Source: Thiohalocapsa sp.
Lineage (GTDB): Bacteria; Pseudomonadota; Gammaproteobacteria; Chromatiales; Chromatiaceae
NCBI RefSeq assembly: GCF_022340605.1
Contig: NZ_JAJDNQ010000043.1
Coordinates: 1 to 37,725 of the forward strand
Direction of reading: 5' to 3'
DNA: 37,725 bases
The position numbers and the translations under genes were made by a program. The notes beneath the pieces were generated by a model that was given only the letters and a program-made list of their open reading frames with translations, made no database searches and was not told the origin of the DNA. How positions within the stretch are numbered: position 1 is the first letter of the stretch; every line of letters begins with the position of its first letter. Below are positions 15,784 through 27,082 of the stretch, piece after piece.

Positions 15784-17187
15784 TCAACCACCGTCGGCTG
15801 CCGGATCGCGCCATTGCTCGGATTCCGTGGCGAGCACCTCGGCGCGCAGCCGTCCTTGTGCAACGCGCACGTCGACGCGCTCGCCGGGGCTGACGTCGGC
15901 CGGCGAGCGCAGCACCTTGCCGTCACGCTCCCGCACGACGATGGCGTAGCCGCGATGCAGCACGGCCAGTGGACTCAGGGCGTCCAACCGCGCGACGAGC
16001 GTCTCGAGCCGCTGTCCTCGCCGATGCACCAGCGACCGTCCGGCACTCTGCAACCGCTGCACCAACGCCGCCAAGTGCAAACGATGCGCTGGCAGCCGCC
16101 GTTGTGGCGCGACGGCCCAGAGCGCTGCACGACGGCGCTGCAACCCCATTGCCTGCTCGCGCAGACGGCGCCGCATCGCCTGCTCCAAGCCCTGGCGCAG
16201 ACGGTCGGCGGTCTGCGCGAGTTGCTCCAACCGCGCTGCCGGATGCCGCAGCCGCAACCGGCGCGAGGCATCGTCCAGACGCCGCCGCGCCACACGGCTG
16301 CGCACGTCCAGGGCCCCGGACAGACGCCGCCGCAGCATGCCAAGCCGGTGCCGCAGGTCAGCGGCCGCCGGCACCGCCAGCTCCGCCGCCGCGGACGGCG
16401 TTGGCGCCCGCCTGTCGGCGGCCAGATCGGCGATGCTGAGATCGATCTCGTGGCCGATGCCCGTGAGCACCGGGATGAGCGATGCGCGGATGGCCTGCGC
16501 CACACCCTCGTCGTTGAAGGCCATGAGGTCCTCCAGCGAGCCGCCGCCGCGGGCCAGGATCAGCAGGTCGCACTCGGCACGACGATTGGCCAGCGCCAGC
16601 GCCGCGGTGATGTCCCGCGGGGCAGCATCCCCCTGCACCGTCACCGGGTAGATCAGCACGGGAACCAGGGGCAGCCGGCGCGCCAACACCGTGAGGATGT
16701 CGTGCACCGCCGCCCCATTCGGCGAAGTCACCAGCCCGATCTGCCGCGGCATGGGCGGCAGCGCGCGCTTGCTGGCCGCGTCGAACAAGCCCATGGCCGC
16801 GAGCCGGCGCTTGCGCCGCTCCAACTCCATGCGCAGCGCGCCTTCGCCGGCGGGCTCCATATGCTCCACGCGCAGTTGGAACTCGCCACGCGCCTCGTAC
16901 AACGTCAGCTGCGCCCGCAGCAGCACCTGCTGGCCGTTGGCCGGGCGGAAGCCGAGCAGCCGGCGGCGCTGCCGGAACAGTGCGCAACGCACCTGCGCGC
17001 CGGCGTCCTTGAGCGTGAAATAGCAATGCCCGGACGGCGGCTCGGCGAAGTTCGAGATCTCGCCCTGCACCCACAGCAGCGGCAAGGCGCCCTCGAGGAT
17101 GGCGCGCGCCTCGGCGTTGAGCCGGGACACGGTCCAGATATCGCGTTGGAAATCGACGATCTGCTCGGCGCCTGCGGCGAAGGACAT
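15784..17187 (-). CDS. xseA: Exodeoxyribonuclease VII large subunit
   Basis: This 467-residue protein corresponds to XseA (456 residues in Escherichia coli), which with XseB degrades single-stranded DNA. It has the N-terminal OB-fold (VSRLNAEARAILEG, LWVQGEISNF, GHCYFTLKD), the catalytic domain with IGLVTSPNGAAVHDI, ARGGGSLEDLMAFND (about residue 210) and GIGHEIDLSIADL (about residue 245), a long Arg/Leu coiled coil, and the C-terminal LDALSPLAVLHRGYAIV. The ATG at 17185-17187 fits the family start; the frame is open 24 codons further. It is divergent from guaB, as in Escherichia coli. The 239-base space to the response regulator holds nothing I recognise. Confidence 0.97.
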   Translation of the reverse strand: MSFAAGAEQIVDFQRDIWTVSRLNAEARAILEGALPLLWVQGEISNFAEPPSGHCYFTLKDAGAQVRCALFRQRRRLLGFRPANGQQVLLRAQLTLYEARGEFQLRVEHMEPAGEGALRMELERRKRRLAAMGLFDAASKRALPPMPRQIGLVTSPNGAAVHDILTVLARRLPLVPVLIYPVTVQGDAAPRDITAALALANRRAECDLLILARGGGSLEDLMAFNDEGVAQAIRASLIPVLTGIGHEIDLSIADLAADRRAPTPSAAAELAVPAAADLRHRLGMLRRRLSGALDVRSRVARRRLDDASRRLRLRHPAARLEQLAQTADRLRQGLEQAMRRRLREQAMGLQRRRAALWAVAPQRRLPAHRLHLAALVQRLQSAGRSLVHRRGQRLETLVARLDALSPLAVLHRGYAIVVRERDGKVLRSPADVSPGERVDVRVAQGRLRAEVLATESEQWRDPAADGG

Positions 17188-17276
17188 GATGGAGATACGG
17201 CTCTGCGCGCTGGGGGGACTCGCGCCGAGATCCGCTGGGCGGGCCGTCCGGCGCGGCAAACTGGTTAAACGTTAAG

Positions 17277-17305
17277 TTTACCGCGCTGCATTGAATTCCT
17301 AAGAT
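17277..17305 (+). promoter_or_regulatory. Likely promoter of guaB
   Basis: TTTACC (17277-17282) and TAAGAT (17300-17305) are separated by exactly 17 bases and each match the sigma-70 consensus at four of six positions. They lie in an AT-rich pocket between xseA and guaB. The leader would be about 38 bases, ending in a GGAG site seven bases before the guaB ATG. Confidence 0.55.
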
Positions 17306-17319
17306 AAGAGGTTAACTGA

Positions 17320-18816
<1,497 letters not shown>

Positions 18817-18834
18817 AATGAGGGGCTGGCGACT

Positions 18835-18891
18835 TGCGTAGTCAGGCCATCCTGGCCCAACACAATCAGGGCTGGAAGCCCTGACTACGCA
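18835..18891 (+). terminator. Long inverted repeat after guaB, possible transcription stop
   Basis: TGCGTAGTCAGG (18835-18846) and CCTGACTACGCA (18880-18891) are perfectly complementary over 12 bases. The interior contains a second pairing (GGCC...GGCC). It starts 19 bases after the guaB stop. There is no T-run, so Rho-independent termination is uncertain; it may be a dispersed repeat of the same type as others here. Confidence 0.45.
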
Positions 18892-18906
18892 CGGCACGCG
18901 AGCGAC

Positions 18907-18930
18907 TGGCCGGAACGATGATCAAGGCCG
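18907..18930. repeat. 24-base direct repeat on the guaB side of the guaB-guaA gap
   Basis: Matches 20148-20171 at 22 of 24 positions (both start TGGCCGGAA and end GAGGCCG or CAAGGCCG). The two copies nearly bracket the extra material between guaB and guaA. Confidence 0.55.
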
Positions 18931-18934
18931 GCGA

Positions 18935-19168
18935 GCCGCTGCTCCAGCGGCGCGTAGCCGCGCCTGAACACGCTGGTGAGCCGCGACTTGTTGCGCACCT
19001 CCTGGCGGGCGGCACCGAGGTCGATGAGCTTGGTGCGACCGTGTCGAAGCCGGCGACGGCGCGGGCCTCGTCGAGGAAGCGCTCGCGGCCCCAGCGGAAT
19101 ACGTCTAGGGCCTCGCCCTCGCGCACCACCACGCCCAGGCCATCGCTGTCGCGGGCGTCCCATTCGCC
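18935..19168 (-). pseudogene. Serine/threonine protein kinase remnant
   Basis: Two kinase-like pieces lie in different minus-strand frames. The first (about 19045-19168) reads ALDVFRWGRERFLDEARAV, which resembles the N-lobe helix C region of bacterial Ser/Thr kinases. The second (about 18935-19034) reads TKLIDLGAARQEV then SRLTSVFRRGYAPLEQ, which resembles the DFG segment (here DLG) and the activation loop up to the 'GYAPxEQ' motif. The catalytic loop between them is missing and the frame changes near 19040, so this is an internally deleted fossil. The N-terminal end is cut by the palindromic repeat at 19181-19231. Confidence 0.65.
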
Positions 19169-19180
19169 CGGGCAGCCACC

Positions 19181-19231
19181 GGGAGCGCCGGCGTCTCGCC
19201 GGCCACTGGGAACGGGGGCGTCTCGCCCCCG
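19181..19231. repeat. Palindromic GC-rich repeat, copy 2 (inverted)
   Basis: The reverse complement matches 987-1037 at 47 of 51 positions. It contains the hairpin CGGGGGCG/CGCCCCCG around GTCT and a second small palindrome (GCCGGCG...CGCCGGC). It abuts the kinase remnant. The 165 bases from here to the Uma2 gene hold nothing I recognise. Confidence 0.75.
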
Positions 19232-19395
19232 CAATCGAAGACTGGGAATTGGTCGAACCGCTGCCGGTCAAGGTTTGGCGCGCTGATGCCAAACCCTGGG
19301 ATCGCGCTTGAGGTGCATGATCGCGACCACGAGGGTACAGTCCGAGCGGAGCTACAAGAATTTGGCCGGTCAGTTGAACGCGTGCAGCGGACCCC

Positions 19396-20043
19396 CTAAC
19401 CCGGCGCGATCTTCCGCGCCCAGTCTCGAAACGCCCGCACTGCCGCATTGCGGCCGTCTACCCGGCTCTGCTCCAGGAAACGCGGGATGGCATCGGCCAG
19501 CGGAAGGCGGGGGAACTGGTCGCTGTGCCCGGTCTCGACATAGGTATCGCCGCGCAGGCAGTGGATGTGCAGGCGCGTGCCGTCGAAGCGCCACAGCTCG
19601 GGCACGCGCAGCGCGGCGTAGATGGGCCGATGGTCGCGCCGGCTGGTGATGTCGATCTCGAGCGCGAGGTCCGGCGGGGGATCCATGGCAAGGTCGATGC
19701 GGCGCTTGCCGCGGATGGCGGACTCGTGGGCGATGTAGAAGCACTGGTCTGGCTCGACGCCCTTCGCCACGGCGGGGCTGCGGAGCGTGGTCGAGCCGAT
19801 ATTGCGAAACTCGATGTCGAGCGTCTCCAGCAGGGCTTCGACCAGGTCACCGATAATTTGCTTGTCGTCTTCGTGCTCCAGCAGCGGCGTCATCAACTCC
19901 AGCACCTCATCGTCGTAGGCCAGGCGCACACCCGGCCGTTCGCCCATCTGGTCGAGGAAGGCCTCGAACGAGGGCCAGTCGACGGCCTCGAACAGCACGG
20001 ATTGCCCTGGGGGCAGGATCATTTGGGTCAGATTGATTGGCAT
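19396..20043 (-). CDS. Uma2 family (DUF820) endonuclease-like protein
   Basis: This 215-residue protein has the PD-(D/E)XK core of Uma2 proteins: a middle motif with D99 (VEPDQCFYI) and the catalytic-looking PPPDLALEIDITSR (D125, E129). The rest of the family pattern follows, including YAALRVPELWRFDG and the C-terminal DGRNAAVRAFRDWAR. Uma2 genes are abundant in cyanobacteria and Chromatiales, often next to repeats, and their role is unknown. A GAGAGG ribosome-binding site precedes the ATG. It lies antisense between guaB and guaA. Confidence 0.85.
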   Translation of the reverse strand: MPINLTQMILPPGQSVLFEAVDWPSFEAFLDQMGERPGVRLAYDDEVLELMTPLLEHEDDKQIIGDLVEALLETLDIEFRNIGSTTLRSPAVAKGVEPDQCFYIAHESAIRGKRRIDLAMDPPPDLALEIDITSRRDHRPIYAALRVPELWRFDGTRLHIHCLRGDTYVETGHSDQFPRLPLADAIPRFLEQSRVDGRNAAVRAFRDWARKIAPG

Positions 20044-20147
20044 GGCGGGACCTCTCGGTTCTCAGCGGAGGGCAAGCGTACGAAGGATAGCGTATTGACT
20101 CATCTGCAAACGTCGCCATAGGGTCCGCTGTGCGGACCATAGCGCGG

Positions 20148-20198
20148 TGGCCGGAAAGATGATCGAGGCCGCGTCGGGTTACGCTGCGCTAACCCGAC
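20148..20198. repeat. 24-base direct repeat followed by hairpin repeat copy 2
   Basis: 20148-20171 is the second copy of the 18907-18930 repeat. It runs directly into the hairpin GTCGGGTTA (20173-20181) / TAACCCGAC (20190-20198), which is the same element as at 6355-6380, including its loop CGCTGCGC. Confidence 0.65.
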
Positions 20199-20273
20199 CT
20201 ACAGCGAATACTTTCAAAGTCTCCAGGCGCATCCAAGCCGTCATCCTGCCCCTAGCCCCTAGCCCCTCAGATT

Positions 20274-22510
<2,237 letters not shown>

Positions 22511-22805
22511 CGGGAAACAGGAAGTCATCACGACATCCTGAAGTTGTAAGGCGTCGATCGCCTGATCCAAGCCCAACAGCCAACCGTTCGGGCTCGACTT
22601 CAGGTGTACAAACAACGAAGCAACGCCAGACCGTGCGGCGCCCCCGTCTTGAGACGTGCCCTGTCGTCGACGTATGTAGTGCCATGCGGGAGCTGGTGGT
22701 AGCCCCCAGGGATTAGACCGTATTTATCACCATGACGACTCGGCGCGGCATGGTTAGGATGCCGAGCATGATCGCGCGACTGAAGGGTGCCTCGGAAAAT
22801 TCGAG
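22511..22805. other. Intergenic region after tadA
   Basis: No ORF with coding character or recognisable family on either strand. The minus-strand frame at 22600-22842 has no ribosome-binding site and runs into the hairpins. It may be decayed sequence, and I see no insertion-sequence ends. Confidence 0.45.
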
Positions 22806-22937
22806 CTGCCCGTGTCGGGCAGGATGCCCCGCCATTTCTCAAGCGCTCAAGCGCTCAAGCGCTTGAGAAATGGCACCAAGCGGAAGCGACGTTTTCGCTT
22901 CGCGGCTCGAAAAATGCCATGGAAGGCATTTTTCGAG
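22806..22937 (+). other. Cluster of four successive hairpins upstream of the DUF1800 gene
   Basis: Four stems follow one another. They are CTGCCCG/CGGGCAG (22806-22822, three-base loop), a 17-base perfect stem (22831-22847 with 22858-22874, ten-base loop), GAAGCG/CGCTTC (22883-22901), and a 13-base perfect stem (22906-22918 with 22925-22937, loop ATGGAA). The long stem contains a CTCAAGCG triplicate. The cluster ends 42 bases before the DUF1800 start, so it would form the 5' leader if transcribed from upstream. The plus-strand frame is open through it, but the translated text is low quality. It could be a structured leader, a small RNA, or a REP/MITE-type element. Confidence 0.6.
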
Positions 22938-22979
22938 ATCCCCTTAAGCGCGAATGGATGTCATCGGCCGGTCCTATTC

Positions 22980-24437
22980 ATGTCCAAACGGCAGGCTCAT
23001 CGTCAGGGGTTCATCGCGATCGTCGTCGTCCTCTGGCTGCTCGGACATGGCGGCGCGGTTCTTGCCGCGGGCATGGGTATCGATGACGCCCGGCACCTGC
23101 TGAGCAGAACTGGATTTGGTCCGACCTGGGCCGAGATTCGGCGCTATGCGGCGCTGAGTCGTACCGAGGGCGTTGAGCGCCTGCTCGATGAGTCCGGCAC
23201 GACAGCGGTCACCCCGCCGCCGGATTGGGTGGGCGTCTATCCGCCACCGGTCGCGATGCGGACGCTGAGCGAAGAGGCGCGGCAACGAATCAACCAGGAG
23301 CGGCGCGAGCAATCGCTGCAACTGGTAGCGTGGTGGTTTGCGGAAATGCGCGCGACTCCCTCGCCCCTGACCGAGCGAATGACCCTCTTTTGGCATGGCC
23401 ATTTCACGTCCGCGCTGAACAAGGTCAGCTTGCCCATCTTGATGTACCGGCAGAATGTCCTGCTGCGCTATCACGCCCTCGGACGCTTCGACGCCTTGTT
23501 GCACGAGATCGCCAAAGATCCGGCAATGCTTCGGTATCTGGACGGCGCCGTGAATCGAAAGGCACGGCCAAACGAGAACTTCGCTCGCGAGGTCATGGAG
23601 CTCTTCACCTTGGGTGAGGGTCACTACACGGAGGCCGATGTCAAGGCAGCAGCGCGATCCTTCACCGGCTGGAGTATCGACTGGCAGAACGGCAGCCTGT
23701 GCTTTCGCTCGTTATGGCACGACAGTGGCGTCAAGACACTGCTGGGTCACCGGGGTACTTTCGACGGCGATCAGGTGCTCGATCTGCTACTCCAACGCCC
23801 CGAGACGGCGCGCCACGTTGTCCGCAAGTTCTGGCGTGAATTCGTCTCGCCGCAACCGGACGCCGCCGAGGTCGAGCGCCTCGCCCGAGCGTTTCGGCAG
23901 AATCATTATGAGATCAAGCCGCTACTGCGGATGCTCCTGGAGTCACCGGCGTTCTGGACGCCAGCGAACCGTGGCGCGCTCATCAAGTCGCCTGTGGAAT
24001 TCCTCCTGGGAATGGAGCGCCAACTCTCCATCAACCCGCTCTCGGATAACACCGTGCTCGCGCTATCGTCCCAACTGGGACAGAACCTGTTGAACCCACC
24101 CAACGTGAAGGGCTGGCCCGGCGGAGAGGACTGGCTCGACGGCCGCACCGTGCTGCTGCGCCGGGTGGTCGCTCGGCAGTGGTCTGCGGCACGGCGCCCA
24201 CGGCCAGCCACGACGCGCACGAAGCAACCGGGCCAGAAGCCGGTCCCGCTCGATGAGCAGCCATTGGATTTTGAGATTCAGCCCTGGGTCAAACAGTTCG
24301 GTGCCAACGCGGATTGGCACGCACAGGCCGAGCGACTCCTGCTGCCGCTGCCGCCCCTGCGTCGGCCGGCCACCACCCTGCCGCCGATCCAGTACGTCCA
24401 GGGGCTGCTGCTGGATCCTGTCTTTCAATTGAAATAG
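22980..24437 (+). CDS. DUF1800 family secreted protein
   Basis: This 485-residue protein matches DUF1800 from HLLSRTGFGPTWAEI onward, with LTERMTLFWHGHFTSALNKV, NENFAREVMELFTLGEGHYTE, AARSFTGWSID and NPPNVKGWPGGEDW. The ATG at 22980 gives a proper Sec signal peptide (FIAIVVVLWLLGHGGAVLAA); the longer frame from 22812 would translate hairpins and bury that signal. The biochemical role of DUF1800 is unknown, and it is nearly always followed by a DUF1501 gene, as here, 24 bases downstream. Confidence 0.92.
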   Translation: MSKRQAHRQGFIAIVVVLWLLGHGGAVLAAGMGIDDARHLLSRTGFGPTWAEIRRYAALSRTEGVERLLDESGTTAVTPPPDWVGVYPPPVAMRTLSEEARQRINQERREQSLQLVAWWFAEMRATPSPLTERMTLFWHGHFTSALNKVSLPILMYRQNVLLRYHALGRFDALLHEIAKDPAMLRYLDGAVNRKARPNENFAREVMELFTLGEGHYTEADVKAAARSFTGWSIDWQNGSLCFRSLWHDSGVKTLLGHRGTFDGDQVLDLLLQRPETARHVVRKFWREFVSPQPDAAEVERLARAFRQNHYEIKPLLRMLLESPAFWTPANRGALIKSPVEFLLGMERQLSINPLSDNTVLALSSQLGQNLLNPPNVKGWPGGEDWLDGRTVLLRRVVARQWSAARRPRPATTRTKQPGQKPVPLDEQPLDFEIQPWVKQFGANADWHAQAERLLLPLPPLRRPATTLPPIQYVQGLLLDPVFQLK

Positions 24438-24461
24438 CGACGACCAGGAGGAGCAACTGGG

Positions 24462-25631
24462 ATGAAACGCCGAGCCTTCATCCAGTCTCTGGGAGCCGCG
24501 ACCATCGCGACCGCACTGCCGGCGTGGCCCCAACCCGCCAGCAGCACCGACACTGGCGGCCACCGATTGCTGATCCTGATTGCACTCAAGGGCGGCAACG
24601 ATGGGCTGAACACCGTGGTGCCCTTTGCCGATCCGCACTATTACAAGCTCCGTCCAACCCTGGGCATTGCACCGGACCAGGCCCTGAAGCTCACCGAGAA
24701 AGAAGGCCTGCATCCGCAGCTCGAACCCCTGCTCGCCGCCTGGAACGCACGCGAGCTCGCCGTTCTCAGGGGCGTCGGTTACCCCGAGCCCAATCTATCC
24801 CACTTCCGGTCCATGGACATCTGGGAAACGGCTTCCCGCAGCAACCAAACCTTGACGACCGGCTGGCTGGACCGGGCATTCGGATCTGATTCGAAGCCCA
24901 CCCGAGGCACCCTCGACGCAATCGTCGTCGGCACCGATGAGACCCACTGTCTGCACGGCGGCGATGCACGCGTCATTACCATGGCCGATCTTGGGCAGTT
25001 TCGGCGGCAAGCGCAGTTGCTGGGCACCCCGCCCTCCGTCGTTCCCGCCCAGGCATCCTTGCGTCACCTGCTCCAACTGGAGAGGACGATTCGCGCATCC
25101 GCGGCCCGGATGAAGGCGGCGCCGCAGTTCAAGGCGTCTTTCAATCCCGACCCATTTGGCCGCGCGGTTCGCACCGCCTGCGACGTGATCGCGAGTCGGG
25201 ACCGCGTCGGACTCGCCGTCGTACACCTTTCCTTGAACGGATTCGATACACATATCCGTCAGGTTGCCACGCAAGCGCGGTTGCTGAAGACCCTGAGCGA
25301 GGGGCTAATGAGCCTACGCGCCGGGCTGAAGGAACTGGGCGCCTGGCACGACACACTCGTGCTCACCTACTCCGAATTCGGACGCCGCCCCAAGGAGAAC
25401 GCCAATGCGGGAACCGACCACGGCACAGCGGCCGTTCATTTCGCGATCGGCGGACGGGTCAAGGGTGGGCTCCACGGGGCCGCGCCAAACTTGGCGAACC
25501 TGGACAACAACGGCAATGCGCGCTTCACCCTCGATTTTCGCCGTATCTATGCGACCGTCCTAGAAAAGTGGTGGGGCATGGAAAGTCAGGACGTACTCGG
25601 AGGGCGCTTTCAACCCCTGCAATTTCTATAA
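24462..25631 (+). CDS. DUF1501 family protein, Tat-exported
   Basis: This 389-residue protein starts MKRRAFIQSLGAATIATALPA, a twin-arginine signal with R3-R4. The alkaline-phosphatase-like DUF1501 core follows: LLILIALKGGNDGLNTVVPF, HPQLEPLL, NLSHFRSMDIWETA, GFDTHIRQ and, near the end, TYSEFGRRPKENANAGTDHGTAA. The GGNDG and GTDHG motifs are where metal-binding residues lie in the related sulfatase/phosphatase fold. A GGAGGAG ribosome-binding site precedes the ATG. The DUF1800/DUF1501 pair is probably one operon exporting two periplasmic or surface proteins. Confidence 0.93.
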   Translation: MKRRAFIQSLGAATIATALPAWPQPASSTDTGGHRLLILIALKGGNDGLNTVVPFADPHYYKLRPTLGIAPDQALKLTEKEGLHPQLEPLLAAWNARELAVLRGVGYPEPNLSHFRSMDIWETASRSNQTLTTGWLDRAFGSDSKPTRGTLDAIVVGTDETHCLHGGDARVITMADLGQFRRQAQLLGTPPSVVPAQASLRHLLQLERTIRASAARMKAAPQFKASFNPDPFGRAVRTACDVIASRDRVGLAVVHLSLNGFDTHIRQVATQARLLKTLSEGLMSLRAGLKELGAWHDTLVLTYSEFGRRPKENANAGTDHGTAAVHFAIGGRVKGGLHGAAPNLANLDNNGNARFTLDFRRIYATVLEKWWGMESQDVLGGRFQPLQFL

Positions 25632-25669
25632 TGATCGACACGCACTCGCGCCACCGCTCGCCGGGGACT

Positions 25670-25687
25670 AGGCTCTTGCGCGAGCCT
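25670..25687. terminator. Small hairpin between convergent genes
   Basis: AGGCTC (25670-25675) and GAGCCT (25682-25687) enclose TTGCGC in the 88-base space between the DUF1501 stop and the sulfotransferase stop. There is no T-run, so its role in termination is only suggested by position. Confidence 0.3.
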
Positions 25688-25719
25688 CTAGAGACGCGGC
25701 CCAGGCGGCATCAATCTGG

Positions 25720-26424
25720 CTAGGTCGCGTTGTCAGCCGGCGGCGCCCCCTGTTCGAGAAACTTCTTAAGTGCATAATTGTACACATCGAATTCAAGGCG
25801 GTTCTTCTCAATAAATAGATCTCTGAGGTAGACGGGAACCTCTTGGTTACGATCTGTCGCGTTATGGTGCCCCAACAAGGCGTCGTCATATGGCATGCCA
25901 AGCTTGTGTGCAATCCACCGCATGGACGTCCGAAGATGTTCCGTGATACCGATCTCAACGAAATACTTCTCAATGATTTCCCGATAATTGTCGCTGGTCA
26001 CTTCCCTCGGGAAGTGGTTTAGCATATTAGGCTTTGTCGCAATCAAGTGCCGTTCTATATCCTCTTTCGGTATGCGGGTCTGGTCTTTCCAATCGCTACC
26101 CGACTTTCTGACATAGAAGTAGGACGAAATGGTCAACTCATACGGATCGCGAAGTATCGTGACAAATTGCTTCACCTCCGGATAGTAGTCGTCTACGCCA
26201 AACTGTCTTAGCCTGTTGAAGTGCCCATGTGCAACAACAGGGTTGTCGGCGGAATGCATCCCGTGCAGATCGTACTTTACAGGCATTTTCCCCTTTGCTT
26301 CGTCGAAATAGTGCATCAGCAGTCTGTCACGATACCAGGCTTCAAAGAACTTCCGCGAACTGATGCCCGCCGCCTTTGGCACATGTATTACAATCAGCGG
26401 TTGGGTGATGTCATATTTTCTCAC
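25720..26424 (-). CDS. Sulfotransferase-family protein
   Basis: This 234-residue protein carries the two PAPS-binding signatures of sulfotransferases. The 5'-phosphosulfate loop is LIVIHVPKAAGISSRKFF (K17), and the 3'-phosphate segment is TILRDPYELTISSYFY (R92, S100). It would transfer sulfate from PAPS to a carbohydrate or other acceptor, which cannot be told from sequence. The start is GTG at 26422-26424, with AGGA seven bases upstream. Base composition is clearly more AT-rich than all neighbours, with many AT-ending codons, which suggests recent horizontal acquisition. It lies downstream of a truncated frame in the same orientation. Confidence 0.85.
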   Translation of the reverse strand: MRKYDITQPLIVIHVPKAAGISSRKFFEAWYRDRLLMHYFDEAKGKMPVKYDLHGMHSADNPVVAHGHFNRLRQFGVDDYYPEVKQFVTILRDPYELTISSYFYVRKSGSDWKDQTRIPKEDIERHLIATKPNMLNHFPREVTSDNYREIIEKYFVEIGITEHLRTSMRWIAHKLGMPYDDALLGHHNATDRNQEVPVYLRDLFIEKNRLEFDVYNYALKKFLEQGAPPADNAT

Positions 26425-26427
26425 ATC

Positions 26428-26671
26428 TCATTCCTGTGGCAGCCAGCGGGCCTCAGGCAAGGCCCGCTGCAAAGAATGCACTTCAGTCCCGGCATCAATG
26501 AATAAGCACGGAGACAATGGTTCGCCGGCAGGCTTCGCCTGATACTGCTTGTACAGGATATAGGATTCACGCCAACAGGGAAACCTGAGCCACGAGGCAG
26601 TGCTGCGCTCGATCTCGGGCGCGGGTAGGGCAACGAGATCCCTGGCCGGGCGCGACTCGGCACGGCCTTCC
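26428..26671 (-). pseudogene. C-terminal gene fragment upstream of the sulfotransferase
   Basis: An open frame of 80 codons without a start ends at TGA 26428-26430, three bases before the sulfotransferase GTG. It follows a TAG at 26672-26674. The text looks coding, especially WRESYILYKQYQAKPAGEP and ALPEARWLPQE. I do not recognise the family. It looks like the tail of a gene whose 5' part was lost when this islet joined the end of the oxidase operon. Confidence 0.4.
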
Positions 26672-26776
26672 TAGGCGGGTGGTTCCTCGGGCGGCAGGAT
26701 CCGACGCCCGCGTTGGCCTGCCGCTATGGGTGAAGCTGTGCTCGGGGGAGAGAACGGTGTCGCCGGGTCGCTAGAA

Positions 26777-27082
26777 TCAGGGCCGCGTCATGTAGTCACC
26801 CAGTGACAGCCCGATCAGCACGGCCAGGAAGAAGAATCCCACACCAGCCGCAAGGCGCATCACCGGCGAAGCGCTCGACAGGTGCATGAAGACCGCCATC
26901 ACGAGCAGCGCCTTGACGATGGAGATGCCGACGTTGACGACGACGTTGAACGCGCCGAGAGGCAGATAGGAGCTGCCCAGATTCACCAACTGGAGCGCCA
27001 GCAGCACCAGCCACATCAGCCAGTAGCGTCCCGTCGGCGGGGCTTTTGCCGGGACCGCGTCCGCTTGCTGCAGCTCGTTCAT
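26777..27082 (-). CDS. Cytochrome c oxidase subunit IV (caa3-type, small)
   Basis: This 101-residue membrane protein has three hydrophobic segments: WLMWLVLLALQLVNLGSSYL, VGISIVKALLVMAVFMHL and LAAGVGFFFLAVLIGLSL. The KALLVMAVFMHL signature is characteristic of the small subunit IV (CtaF/CoxD) of bacterial caa3 oxidases. The ATG overlaps the subunit III stop by four bases, and it is the last gene of the operon. No clear terminator follows. Confidence 0.88.
   Translation of the reverse strand: MNELQQADAVPAKAPPTGRYWLMWLVLLALQLVNLGSSYLPLGAFNVVVNVGISIVKALLVMAVFMHLSSASPVMRLAAGVGFFFLAVLIGLSLGDYMTRP

Noticed and set aside
15760..17268. 502-codon plus-strand open frame opposite xseA
   Set aside because: It mirrors xseA codon for codon in a shadow frame, with H/Q/R-rich text and no family.
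19220..19311. Plus-strand frame ending IEDWELVEPLPVKVWRADAK as a gene fragment
   Set aside because: The text looks somewhat coding, but it is too short, starts inside the palindromic repeat and matches no family I know.
22838..22861. Triplicate CTCAAGCG as a possible CRISPR or iteron array
   Set aside because: Units are only eight bases and contiguous, without spacers, and are part of a perfect stem-loop. No cas or replication gene is nearby.
22812..22979. Earlier start of the DUF1800 gene at 22812
   Set aside because: The extra 56 residues translate the hairpin cluster and would place a signal peptide in the middle of the protein. The ATG at 22980 gives a normal Sec signal.
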